From NCBI GenBank assembly GCA_932294295.1, contig OW028575.1:39186253-39250252 (forward strand): a DNA stretch of 64,000 bases, written 5' to 3'. Shown here one piece after another: positions 22,925-33,810 of this stretch. The notes below the pieces were generated by a model that was given only the letters and a program-made list of their open reading frames with translations, was not told the origin of the DNA and did not search any database. Made by a program: the position numbers and the translations under genes. Position 1 is the first letter of the stretch. Every line of letters begins with the position of its first letter. This DNA comes from Alitta virens. Lineage: Eukaryota > Annelida > Polychaeta > Phyllodocida > Nereididae.

Positions 22925-24029
22925 GATTTTCTAATTGTCTGTGAAAAAAACTGTCATAAAAACTCTTTACTTACAGTGACTGCAGAACTACACAATGCAT
23001 CAAGATGTAGGGAAAAAATATATTAACCAGAGTATGAATATGAAAGAGAGTGGACCAGTTCTGTGTATGCTAAATGTTAGACACAAAAGTTTGTTCTGTT
23101 TCATTACGGCCCTTTCTCAAATGGACACTCCAAAAAGCTACCGTTTGCGTTACGGTAAAAAACGTCATTTTTTCAATTTTAGCGTGCTCAGAAAATTCCG
23201 AAAAAATTCTAGAACGTAAACCTTTGCCCTAAGTATCTTTTGGCGCAAAAACAGAAAAAACACGTTTGACCGTTTTCAAGGAATATGTGACAGCGAAGCT
23301 AGCTACCCGGCAGCTACCCGAATCTAAGGCCCAATTACACCCACTTAACGGGTGCACAGGTCAGTTTTACATATTGTAAAAGTTAGATACAAAAGTTAAT
23401 TTTTGTTTTTTACCGGTACTGTCCCAACCGGTCAACTGGTAAATTTACAATCGCAGCTACGGCAAAAGAGGTTGTTTTTGAGTTTTTTTGATATTTCAGA
23501 GCCGTAACGCTTCGGAAAATTCTGGAAAAATTCTAAAATGTAGACCTATGCCGAATGTATCTTTGTGTCAAAAACTGTAAAGATTCGTGAAACCGTTTAC
23601 GACAGGGTGGCAAAAAAGAGGCGAGCCAAATTCCAGCTACCTGGCAGCTACCCGAAAGTACTAATGAATTTGACCCCTTTAAGGGTTGTAAAGACTAGTT
23701 TTGTCTATGCTAAAAGTTAGACACAAAAGTTAATTTTTGTTTTCTACCGGCGCTTTCTCAACCGGACGCTCCAAAAAGCTACCGTTTGCGTTACGGTAAA
23801 AAACGTCATTTTTTCAATTATTTTGATTTATCACATCTCAGACGTGCTCCTTTGCCCTAAGTATCTTTTGGCGCAAAAACTGAAAAATTACACTCAACGG
23901 TTTTTGAGTTATATACATGGAAATTCGGGTAGCTGCCAGGTAGCTGTCAGGTAGCTAACTTTACATCTTCAGGTAGCTGCCGGGTAGCTGTCAGGTAGCT
24001 AGGTTTTGGGTAGCCAACTTCACTGATCT
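22925..24029 (-). repeat. Right long terminal inverted repeat
   Basis: This is the inverse of 18196-19280. It ends AGCCAACTTCACTGATCT. It carries the same internal direct duplication (TTTGCCCTAAGTATCTTTTG at 23222 and 23851). The open frame at 22995-23219 falls entirely in this arm and has no counterpart in frame on the other arm, so it is not a gene. Confidence 0.85.
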
Positions 24030-24251
24030 ACAATAGGTCTGCAATGCTGAATAGCGAAAGCTTTGCATAATATTATGCTGACCTGATTGGTGACGTCATG
24101 TATTCGTTTATAAATATGCTATCCTGTTCGGGCTGGAGCTGTGGAGTATAAATAAAATAGTTGTTGACTTGATGGGCCATGAAAATTTAGGTGAGCCATA
24201 AGCAAAGGTATATAGTGTATGGTTTAATAATCATTTACTTTGACTCAGCTG

Positions 24252-25818
24252 ATATAAATCTATCTGTCTCTCTAAACTATCTATCTCTATCTATCTACAT
24301 ATATCTACATATCTATCTATCTATCTATCTCTATCTATCTACATATCTACATATCTACATATCTACATATCTACATATCTAACTATCTAACTATCTAACT
24401 ATCTAACTATCTAACTATCTAACTATCTACATTAAAGAACAGCAATTAATGTTTTTTACAAGAATATTCTTGTTTTTGCCTAGTATACTCCATTAATTTT
24501 CCTCACCTTATCTATTATATAAAATTTATTTGACGAAAATAGGACTATATACAATTCATTATGACCATTATACTAAATGACAATTGACACTCAGATATAC
24601 ATGTGTGATGTTCGAATTGGCTTCTTTTTAATTGTGAATTGAATAGGACATGACATTAAACCTGTAATCCAGGTTAATTGCAATTGACTAATGACAATTA
24701 ACCTTTGTGAAAGACTTCTTTACATTTGGCTAATTGAATTGAATTACTTATGTTATGATAGCTCATGTCTCACAATGTTATCATTGTTTTATTTTCATTT
24801 TTTATTGATTTTTTATATATACTTTAAAAGGCTGCTGCTCCCCTAATGTTAGTCCAATTTTCGTCAAATAAAGACTGAATTGTTCAGGGAAATGTGTAGA
24901 ATATATATGATAGTTAAGGGGGGAAAAATTAATGGAGTATACTAGGCACAAACAAGAATATTCTTGTTAAGAAAGTTAGTAATACCTCATAGAGTATAGA
25001 TATGTAGATATGTAGATAGACAGATAGGTATAAGATCTTCACCTAAGAATACGTTACTATCAATAATTCATTGAATCGTAATCAATAAAAAATGAAAATA
25101 AAACAATGATAGAAACTATCTATAGATAGATATACTCTAGTTAGAGTAATCATTTTAGATATTTATTTCATTTTATATTAATTATTAATATTTCGTTCTT
25201 GTTGTTGTTTCTGAAAATAATCCAACTGGAATTAAAATTGATATTGCATGTTCCATCCATGATCAAAACAAATTATAGACAATCTCCCTCTTTAATATGC
25301 ATAATAAACAAGAATCAGTTGAAATTCAGAATTTCAATAAATGCTTGTGTTCAATGATGAAAAAGCATGATTTACCCCATTCTTTGTATCATTCAAAATG
25401 CTAATAGCAATTGACATAACGGTCACAGCAGATTGCTATTACAAATATAGGTTAATTGACTTTTACAAAACCCAAGGAAAAGTCCTTCCCATTGGCCAGT
25501 TGGCAGAATGAGTAGAAATGAATTGCAATAAAGCTCATCCAAACATTGTATATATGATGGTCAAAACTATTTGACTGCACACTTCGAAAATGCCAAAGAG
25601 AAAAGCATCAGTCCAGCACCCTATGTACATTTTGCATCATGGCAGTATATAATAGATAAGGTGAGGAAAATTAATAAGGTATACTGGGAAAAAACAAGAA
25701 TATTCTTGTCAAAAACGCCTCCAAGATTAATCGCTGTTCTTTAATGTAGATAGATAGATAGATAGATATGTAGTTATGTAGATAGGTAGATAGTTTAGAG
25801 AGACAGATAGATTTATAT
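24252..25818. repeat. Foldback: inverted repeats around GATA/CTAT microsatellites
   Basis: ATAAATCTATCTGTCTCTCT at the left is matched in reverse at 25794-25818. GAACAGC...ACAAGAATATTCTTG and AGTATACTCCATTAATTTTC (24430-24510) are matched in reverse at 25655-25745, and a third arm is at 24925-24975. It is AT-rich with no coding frame. This may be a small non-autonomous element rearranged by repeat recombination. Confidence 0.7.
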
Positions 25819-25837
25819 GCTTATTATATAATATAGA

Positions 25838-26140
25838 ATATCTCGCTTAATATTTGGTTTATTTTCGATCGGAAAACACTTATGGAATCAGTATGAGCTA
25901 TACTACAATTCAGTCTTTATTTGACGAAAATCTGATTAATATTAGTGGAGCAGCAGCCTTTTAAAGAAGCGCTCAGCTCTGCCTGCATTGATTCTGTCCG
26001 GGCGCGGACGCTTGAGGGAGCACCAGTGTTTGCCTTCTCAGACGAATATCTCGCTTAATATTTGGTCTATTTTCGATCCGAAAACATGTGTGGAATCAGT
26101 ATGAACTATACTACAATTCAGTCTTATATGACGAAAATTA
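25838..26140. repeat. Direct repeat (~95 bp, spacing 206 bp)
   Basis: GAATATCTCGCTTAATATTT to GACGAAAAT occurs at 25838-25931 and 26044-26137 with several substitutions. Its end (CAATTCAGTCTTTATTTGAC) is also present inverted at 24860-24885. Confidence 0.75.
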
Positions 26141-26869
26141 CTTGTAGCTAATTATCTATCTACCTTCGGCAAAAGTATTTAGTGTGACTCAAAATTGTAT
26201 GTGTTCCAGATATCCAGCCAATTTTAAAAGTACAGAATAAGCTAAGCTAAGGACAATCTTTTATATTATGCATGTCTGAAGGAACTAATAGTAAAGTGCA
26301 GATTCAAAATATTAAATTTTCTGATTGAAATTACATATACATTTAAAGCGATTGAATGTCTCAAGACAAGTATGTGAGCAACAAAAATATTAAATAAGTC
26401 TGAATTTATAGAATTAGGATTTTGATAGACAGTTTTTTTGTAATCCAGAAGGATTGAACAATCCTTCAGGATATTGTCAGAGACAGAGAAGAGAAAAGCT
26501 GATTTGGTTCAGAATTTCTCAAATGATAACTTATCAATACATAGTAGGGCTCAGGAGACCTGTAGTCCAATTGCACAAATTTTTTTCATTGTTTATTTAA
26601 AGTCCGTAGTATTCATGAAAATATTAATGATCTTAATAATCGGTATTTTATCATCTTATATCCATACAAATGAGCATTTTACGCCGACCACGTTGTTTGA
26701 CCATAGAACTATAGAACTAGAGTTTGGTTTGACCATAAAGTGTAATCCATTCTATGGTTTGACATGGCAAGTGTCATAAGGCTATAATACATGCTCCCCT
26801 AAAAGATGCTCACTTATTCATTGTATAAAAATTATTGCGGAAAAGTATAAAAATACTAGGTAATTCCCA
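26141..26869. other. AT-rich non-coding sequence
   Basis: No gene supported. The frame at 26474-26779 lacks any recognised motif and has ordinary intergenic composition. Confidence 0.45.
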
Positions 26870-27300
26870 TGAGCATGCCCAGCTGCAGCTGCTCCTGCAA
26901 CAGCCCAACCTGGCTACTTTAGCACTGGGCCCTCCTCTTGGAGAGAGGGAGGCACATAGAGACAGAACATCTGCAGGACAGCAGCAGAGAGTTCTGGCTA
27001 TTTAATCATGTATTCTTGAGTGAAGGCTGATCTCACATAGAACATTTCAATATGTAATTCTTTGGACTTTGTGGGGAACGCAGTACACTATGCAATAAAA
27101 CATTCAACTTTACTTTGGACTCCATCTTCATTTAACTTTAACTGGATTGTACTAAGGCTTCAGATCCTGGACCTTCACTGCTAAGCCAAATAACCACTTC
27201 ATTAAACAATAGAAGCTTTAGTGCAACACAAGCTTATGGGGTTTTTGCCCCTACATACGCCGGCAAAAGTGGCGGGGAATTCGGCTATTTGGATCCCAGT
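26870..27300 (+). repeat. Possible solo LTR or LTR fragment
   Basis: More GC-rich than its surroundings. It has AATAAAACATTC (27094) as a polyadenylation-like signal, a following T-rich region, and then TTGCCCCTACA and AAAGTGGCGGGGAATTCGG, which could be an LTR end and primer-binding region. Boundaries and a second copy were not found, so this is only a suggestion. Confidence 0.25.
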
Positions 27301-27639
27301 GGTCAATCAGTTTGATCGACTTGATCTCTCTCTCTGTTATTAAAGAATGATGCAGTGGTCACTATCCAGATTAGCAAGTTATCATCAGAACACTACCTTC
27401 TGGTTTCAGACAGAGGTGAGGTATGGCAATCTTGGGGACAGCCATGGATGACCTGAGAGCCGGATGGCTCTCCTACATCCTCTTGTTGTTAGGTGGAGCT
27501 CCTGGGACTCAGGAGAGGTTCAGGACTTGTTGGATGGAAGTGTGGCTCAGCGCTGTATCAACAGGGTTGGTTGGTTGATTTTTGAGAGAGGTGGTCGCCT
27601 GTGGCCATGTGCCTGGAAAAATAGAGAAAAAGAGTGGGA

Positions 27640-30370
27640 TTAGAGATCAATACAGGTTATCTTCAAGATGTATCAAATCGACAAGTTCTGATACTCTTGG
27701 ATGGGTGGCTTTGCGGTGCCATGCCATGTGCTGGATGATTTTGTCAAGGTCATTGCGAAGTGTTGACTCAGAATAACGCTGCAGGAGGGCAGTTGAATTT
27801 AGAGCTTGGATTCCCTCAGTGATGGAGGGTCCTCCATACATTCTGTAGAGGTCCTGGTTTGTGATACGACGTTCGCCTGGAGTGTAAAACGCCTTGAGTG
27901 TGACTCTGAGTGTTTTGGTTTCTGCAATGACATGGTGGTATATGGCATTACGGTTAGTATGAGCTGTTGCAACAAAATCAGTTTCTAGAACTGGTCTGAT
28001 ATAAAAGTTTTATATAAATGGAGAAGTGTGGGTATATTGGCACCCAACGACGTGCCCCTGAGACTACGCAGTAGGTTGATTCTGGTCTCTGCTTTCTGTC
28101 GCAGGTTCTTGCAGTGTTGCAGGAGGTCAAATTTTGGAGCAGTGAAGGTGAGGCCTAGGAGCTTGCTCCCTTCACAACCGGGATTGGGGTTCCAGAGAGT
28201 TGGATTTCCTTGAGTTGGTTTGGGACCCTGGTTCTACACTTGGTGAAGTAGATGAGCTGGGACTTGACAGAGTTCATCTTGATATGCCAGGTAAAGCACC
28301 ATTGTTGCAGGTCATCCATATAGCTTTGGAGGTCCTTCTGGAGCAGCTTGAATCCTCGGTTGGTACTGCTTCTGCAAGAGGTCCAAAAAGCAAGGTCATC
28401 AGCAAATTGTGAAATTTGTACTTTATTGTTAGGTGTGAAAGGGATGTCATTTACATACATGTTAAAGAGGATTGGACTCAATACAGACCCTTGTGGAGTG
28501 CCAGCCTTAAGCTGCCTTCTAGGAAAGATGAGAGAAGCTGAACGAGCTTGGTTGGGAGTTCCTACTCTGATAACTTGTACCGGAGTCCATCCTGCCAGAC
28601 CGAGTCAAAGGCCTTCTCAACATCGAGCAGGATGGCCCCGGAGGTCCAGCCGAAATCCACTGCGGTTCTAATCTGTGTTGCAAATCTGTAAACATGTTCA
28701 TTGGCCTCCTTCCTGGGAAGGTAAGCTCTCTGCCATTGATTAAGTAACTGAGAGTTGACCAAGTGGTCAATGAGAGGCCTGGCAATACATTTTTCAAAAG
28801 GTTTAGCAACACATGAAGCAAGGAAATCGGTTGGTTGTTACCAGGAATCTTGGTGTCCTTGCCAGGTTTGGGGATCATGACTCCGATGGCTGATTTCCAG
28901 ACTCTGGGGAAGTAGCCGATGTCTCTGAGATAGTGGTAGAGCTCTCCGAGGTAGTTGAAGAGCAGAGGGTCGCATCGTTTGATGATGTTGTAGTCAATCT
29001 TGTCTTCACCTGGAGATGTGTTGCGGCACTTCTGAAGAGAGTTAAGGACAGTCTGGGCATTGATGGGGCCATCAGGTCAGGGTCATCGTCACCTTCTTCC
29101 TGTTTGGGCTGGAGCTGTGGAGTATAAATAAAATAGATATCATTTATTAGTTTTGTTACCTGGGTAAAGACCTTGCGTTGGAAGTTAGGACCACTGTTGG
29201 GTGTGTGACACTTTGCTAGATGATCCGCCAGAGTCTGGGCTGTGGTGGCGTTATATGTGGTCAGGTGTCCTTGTGGGTCTTGCACTCCTTGGGTGGTTTG
29301 GGATCTTGCACCACTCGCTGTCAATCGCTTGAACTGCTTCCAGAAGGTGGAGCCTTGTTTGTAGTCCAGGTTTCCGCAGGCATCATGCCACGGTTGTCTC
29401 TTTTTTGTTGATACTGCAGTGGAGACTTGTCTGGTCAGTTGGTTGTAGGCATTCTTTAGGATGTCTGAGTTTGGATGTCTTTGGACCTGTCTACGAGCAC
29501 GGCATTTCTCCCGGATTAGCTGGAGAGTTGCGTCTGAAAGAGTGAAAGTACGATGTTTAACAACTTTTAGTGGTGCAATAATATCAAGGGCTGATGTAAT
29601 TGCAAGTGATACACTGTTACAAACGGTGTCCACTTCTTCCAATGTTTGAGGTGGGTTGGTCACAATGTAAGTCCCTGATGTTTTCCCCCGTCAGGTCTCT
29701 GAAGCGGGACCAGTTGGCCTTTTCCAGATTCCTGCGGAGAGTTAATTCGATGGGGGGCATGATGGTGTCGTGCCTACATCTTCACCCACAAAGTGTTCTG
29801 ATGCAAGGTGGCAGATATTATTTGTCATAATGATGAGGTCAAGCAATGACATTTTCCAGTGTGGTGTAGCCTGGTTGGAGTACTGCTGCTGTTTATAATC
29901 TGAAGTGGAAATAGATTAATAGCTGCATATAGTTGTAGTCCCCTGATGTTGCTGCAGGTATAGGCGTCTGAAACACATGGATGGTATGCATTAAAATCAC
30001 CCATAAAGATGACATTATTGTATTTATTTGTGAAAAAGCTGAGGGTGTTATTGTAGAGGTTATTTGAAAGTGAAATGTAAATGCTGACAATAGCTGTGTC
30101 ACCTATTCCTGGTAACCTTACGCTTACTGCAGCACAGTCATTATGGAGGCCTGAGGTGGCAAGGGTGGCAGTCCTACCTCCTGTCTCTGCAACCGGTTGG
30201 GGCATTCGGTCATGTCTTGCTGCAGTGTAGTAGCCTGGGATGTTGGTGGATCTGGTTCCTGGGCTGTATTTTGTTTCACAGATGAGGACCAGGTCCGAGG
30301 CTGCTTCTTGTAGGTAGTCTGCTAGAAGAAGGTTCTTGCTGCGGATGTTTATCTGTAGTAGTCTGGCCAT
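27640..30370 (-). pseudogene. LINE ORF2 (endonuclease and reverse transcriptase), decayed
   Basis: ORF2 starts at 30370 with MARLLQINIRSKNLLL and has endonuclease motifs ICETKYSP and VIFMGDFNAYHP. The frame breaks near 29830. 29663-28875 is the linker, 28762-28562 has ILLDVEKAFDSVWQDGL (first catalytic Asp region), and 28481-28155 has SPILFNMYVNDIP and the catalytic FADDLAFW. 27841-27647 is the C-terminal region (YGGPSITEGIQALNS). Several frames are needed, so it is dead. The family reverse-transcribes LINE RNA at a nick made by the endonuclease. The start codon overlaps the ORF1 stop (TAATG). Confidence 0.82.
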
Positions 30371-31918
30371 TATCTGAAATGTAGAAAAGGAAGATTTAAG
30401 CGTTGTAAAATGGTTATAACCTGATTAAATTGATGAAATGTGGGTGGACTGGTCAGAGGATACAGGCCTTTTGAGGATACCACTCCATTTACAGTTTTGT
30501 GGACTTTCGTTCTGTCTAGCTGGGGCAGAAACTGTGAGAGACACAGGAAGATGCTCTCAGAGATGACTGCAGCTATCGTACTGTCTCGATGGCAGGTGCA
30601 GGCTTGGCGACCTTCTGGGCGTAGGAGATCTGTTGCTTCGTTTGTTCTTTCTTGGCCACCAGGTAGGCGGGGCATCCCTTGTAGGTGGAAGGGATGGGCT
30701 CCTACCTCGTTCTTGGGGCACTCTGTGTGGCGATGATCCCCGCTGCAGTTCTTTCATTTGGTCTCTTCGCTGCAGTCCTTGGTGGTGTGGCCAAATTTCT
30801 GACACCGGAAGCATTGTCGGGGGCCATCCTGGGAGTAGGAGTCCACCCGGTGTTTTCGGAAATCAAAAAGAATACCATTTTTAATCACTTGTTCTTGTTG
30901 CTCCTTGGTGGAGCACCTGCATTTGATGCTTCCAGTGAAGTCATCAGCTGTGGCACTGTACATCCTGGTAGCAGGCATACCAAGGATGTCTGTTAGCTCC
31001 TCATCCGTGTACTGTTTTGGGAAGCCCCGGACCACAACCATAAAGGGGGTTTCACACATAGCCGGATCAGACGCCGGAGCGTCCCGTAGTAACATTTTAT
31101 TACCTCCGGTGGGTTCCGGGATCAAAGAGCTGTTAAATGTCAACAAAAAATAAATGTTTGACGATGTGTACACGATGTCAATACGGTCTCAACAAGAAGC
31201 AACACGGAGCTAACACGACTGTCCCGTTTAGAATGCGGAGTGAACCGGATTTTCACGGTGCCTTCGCGGATATCACCGGTCTTTACACCGTGTTCATTCG
31301 TGTGGAGCCGTGTTGCTCCTTGTACTCTCCGGCGTTAATGGCGGCGAAATATTCATGCCCGGTTGACGCCGGATGTAGCCGGAGATATGCCGTAGTCAAT
31401 ACGGAGATTCGCGGAGATCGGCGGAGTATATTGGGAGTCTATACGGATCTACACGGATCTACACGGATCTACACGGACCAACACGGATCAACACGGATTT
31501 AACTAATCCGGGATCTCCGGCATGAAAAATTAAACATGTTTAATTTTTTTGCCGGAGTCCCACGGTGTTACCGGACAATGCCGGACAATGCCGGACAATC
31601 CCGGACAATCCCGGACATGAACAAGATGTCTATACGCCTTTCCCCGGAGTATGCGGGAGTATTCCGGAGTTGTCCTCCGTGACCCTCCTGCGTCTGATCC
31701 GGCTATGTGTGAAACCCCCTTAAGGTTGGGTTTGCCTGTAGCGGAAGAAATATAGTTTGTAGTAGGGCAGCCGGATCCTTTGGTTGGTCTGCAATGGAAA
31801 CCCTGAAAGGAAGTGGTGAGGAGGGTGGTGCGGGCTGCTTCAGTCTTGGGGTAAGCCTGAATAAAAACTCATTTGTGGCACTTATATGGTAGGCATACAG
31901 GTGTTTTTCTAGGAGCAA
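30370..31918 (-). pseudogene. LINE ORF1 (Gag-like, CCHC zinc knuckle), interrupted
   Basis: Two open pieces flank the MITE: 31918-31721 (ending ...LPLQANPTL) and 31043-30754 (starting MVVVRGFPKQYTDEEL). They join in frame when the 677-bp insert and one TAA copy are removed. The second piece has an RNA-recognition-like fold region (MPATRMYSATADDFTG) and a knuckle CFRCQKFGHTTKDC. A second, Cys/His-rich segment follows in another frame toward 30675. The C-terminal frame ends with TAA at 30372-30370. ORF1 proteins of this group bind element RNA. The insertion and frame changes make it non-functional. Confidence 0.75.
31044..31720. mobile_element. 677-bp MITE with ~31-bp TIRs and TAA target duplication (PIF/Harbinger-type)
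   Basis: It starts AGGGGGTTTCACACATAGCC, and the inverse ends at 31720, with the TIR extending through GGATCAGACGC. TAA lies outside both ends (31041-31043 and 31721-31723). A 3-bp TAA/TTA target is characteristic of PIF/Harbinger elements. The interior is CpG-rich and has short tandem repeats (CGGATCTACA at 31443-31500, CCGGACAATG at 31572-31615). There is no transposase. Confidence 0.88.
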
Positions 31919-31930
31919 TTACTTATTAAA

Positions 31931-33170
31931 TAATAATCTTAATTATTGAGCAGCTTGGCCCATTTGTATTTTAAACTTTTTTAATTAAACTTTATGGACA
32001 AAAAATTAATTTCAAAAGTGGCTGTGATTTATGCAATGTTATGGAAAAAGATTACAACATCTCACCATATAAAACGCGTTTTTAGCTAATTATAATGAGA
32101 GCTAAAACCATGCTCTCCATGCACAATTGGTCATGATATATGTGTAAAAATGTCAACTCAGGCCACAAATAATCTGACATAAAATTACTTTGGCTCTGGT
32201 TTGTTTATCTGTGGCTTTTAAGCACATTTGAAACTGAGTCATCAGTCCAGTGTCTTCAGCAATGCACTGAATACCATACTCCCATGCAGTTGATTTGTCA
32301 GGGTGACTGAATACATTCTCCGAATTGAACTTAAATTCAGTTTCCAGTGAAAAATTCATGTTTCGATGGCAATTGACCATTGCAAAGTGAGAAATAAAAT
32401 CCTGGAATTGTCAGAAATGAAAATACATAAATAGCCAGTATCAATGATATAACATCATTTCATCAATTTTTTCATAATAGCTCACATGGACTCCACAGTA
32501 TACTTTGTCCTAGGAATATTCCTAACTTTGTCTATATCCATATAAACACAATATATTTTGTTTAAAAGAAGAAATAACCACATGATTGACATGCGCTAAT
32601 TACATGCCCGAATGAGAATGGCATTCGGAACTCAAGCCAAAAATGGAAAAAACGTTTCTGCCTAAAACCAAAAACTGCAGATCCCTTCAGATCAATTTCC
32701 ATTGAAATAACAGTCTTATCATTAAGACAAGACTTCAAATGCCTCAGAAATGCACTACAGTGCAAGAAATGCATCTATAACTTGCAAAATTACAGTGAAG
32801 AATATAAACCCAGAAATAAATTCACAACTATATTCTGGAAAGTTAGGGTGGATGGAACAAACTCCAGCCCCAAATCACAGTGCCGTCAATTTCCATCAAA
32901 ATAATGTAATTCCTGGACATACTTGGGGAAATAAGTACATTGAAATTGAGAATGTATGTTATTTGCAACACATTTGCTTATAATTGATTAAAATATATTG
33001 ATTTACAATAATACCTAACAACAAATCAGACATGTTAAAAACTGACCAAATTCCAGCCTTTGGTCTTAATTCGAGCCTAGGGTGCACCAAATTCCAGCCT
33101 TATTCTTGCGAGCAATGACCATGGGTAACCCATTTTAGGATAACATTAGCCAAGGCAGAGCTAATATCAT
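31931..33170. repeat. AT-rich sequence with dispersed repeat copy (32636-32815)
   Basis: 32636-32815 is the diverged direct copy of 17811-17990. Nothing else is recognisable. The small frames here have no family signature. Confidence 0.5.
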
Positions 33171-33303
33171 ACCAGGCTGATCATACCAGGCTGATCATAC
33201 CAGGCTGATCATACCAGGCTGATCATACCAGGCTGATCATACCAGGCTGATCATACCAGGCTGATCATACCAGGCTGATCATACCAGGCTGATCATACCA
33301 GGG
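33171..33303. repeat. 14-bp tandem repeat, nine full units
   Basis: Nine uninterrupted copies of ACCAGGCTGATCAT run from 33171 to 33296 with a partial tenth. The units are identical, which indicates recent expansion. Each contains the palindrome TGATCA. Confidence 0.95.
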
Positions 33304-33409
33304 CAGGTGCTCAAGCCGAGTATTTATTAAATTTAAATTATTTCGCAGAATGGAAAGTTTCCTCAAGGTTCACTTCTACAGTGAATAATAAGACGTTAAA
33401 TGTGATTAA

Positions 33410-33650
33410 GTCTTTAAGGCCCAAATTTACCGCGGAAAAGTTTCTTGAAAAGCGTCGCGGATTTTAATGCTAAAATTATCAAATAACTATAGTTACAAAT
33501 TCTAGCAACTGAATCCGCTAAAATGCCAGGAAAAAACGCGAATAATTTCGCCCCCTTCAACATTTTTCCGACTGTCAATCCGACACACGGCGTCCGCCGC
33601 GCTGGCAGTGGCCGGACGGGGTTTGCCGGGGAATGTTAAAATATTTCGAA
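33410..33650. other. CpG-rich patch
   Basis: The patch contains ACCGCGGAAAAG, GCGTCGCGGA and GACACACGGCGTCCGCCGCG, far more CpG than the surrounding AT-rich sequence. It could be an unmethylated regulatory region or a repeat fragment. No gene is seen next to it. Confidence 0.3.
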
Positions 33651-33659
33651 ATATAAATA

Positions 33660-33810
33660 ATGACTGAATTGACTGACTGAGTTCAACTGACTGACTTAAA
33701 TGAACTGATTAACTTGACTGAATTAACTTGGCTGAACTGACTGACTTGGCTGAACTGACTTATTTGGCTTAAGTGACTGACTTTGCTTAACTGACTGACT
33801 GCAGAATAAT
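33660..33810. repeat. Degenerate TGACTGAACT-like tandem repeat
   Basis: Variations of a roughly 10-bp unit (GACTGAATT, AACTGACTGACTTGGCTG) are repeated about 15 times. Confidence 0.8.

Larger units (their letters stand above)
18196..24029. mobile_element. 5.83-kb element with ~1.1-kb terminal inverted repeats and 9-bp target duplication (Mutator-like)
   Basis: The left arm (from 18196, AGATCAGTGAAGTTGGCTAC) is the inverse of the right arm (ending 24029). ACAATAGGT is present directly outside both ends (18187-18195 and 24030-24038). Homology between arms extends about 1.08-1.1 kb inward, to TCACTGTAAGTAAAGA and a little beyond. A 9-bp duplication with very long inverted repeats is typical of Mutator-like elements, though foldback elements can look the same. 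The interior has no transposase frame, so this copy is non-autonomous. It carries AT-rich DNA, octamer clusters and a nested TIR element (20427-22100). Confidence 0.88.
27560..31930 (-). mobile_element. Jockey-like LINE with two ORFs, split by a MITE
   Basis: The minus strand carries a Gag-like ORF1 with a zinc knuckle, then ORF2 with an endonuclease and a reverse transcriptase, typical of Jockey-clade LINEs. ORF1 is interrupted at 31044-31720 by a TIR element. ORF2 has several stops and frame changes. The true ends were not determined. The 3' end lies near 27560, and the 5' end is probably close to 31930. Confidence 0.85.

Noticed and set aside
22995..23219. 74-residue open frame
   Set aside because: It lies wholly within the inverted-repeat arm and is not preserved in the mirror copy.
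26474..26779. 101-residue open frame
   Set aside because: No motif, no splice or promoter context, and a composition like surrounding AT-rich DNA.
33171..33303. CRISPR-like array
   Set aside because: Units are contiguous with no unique spacers, and the DNA is eukaryotic.
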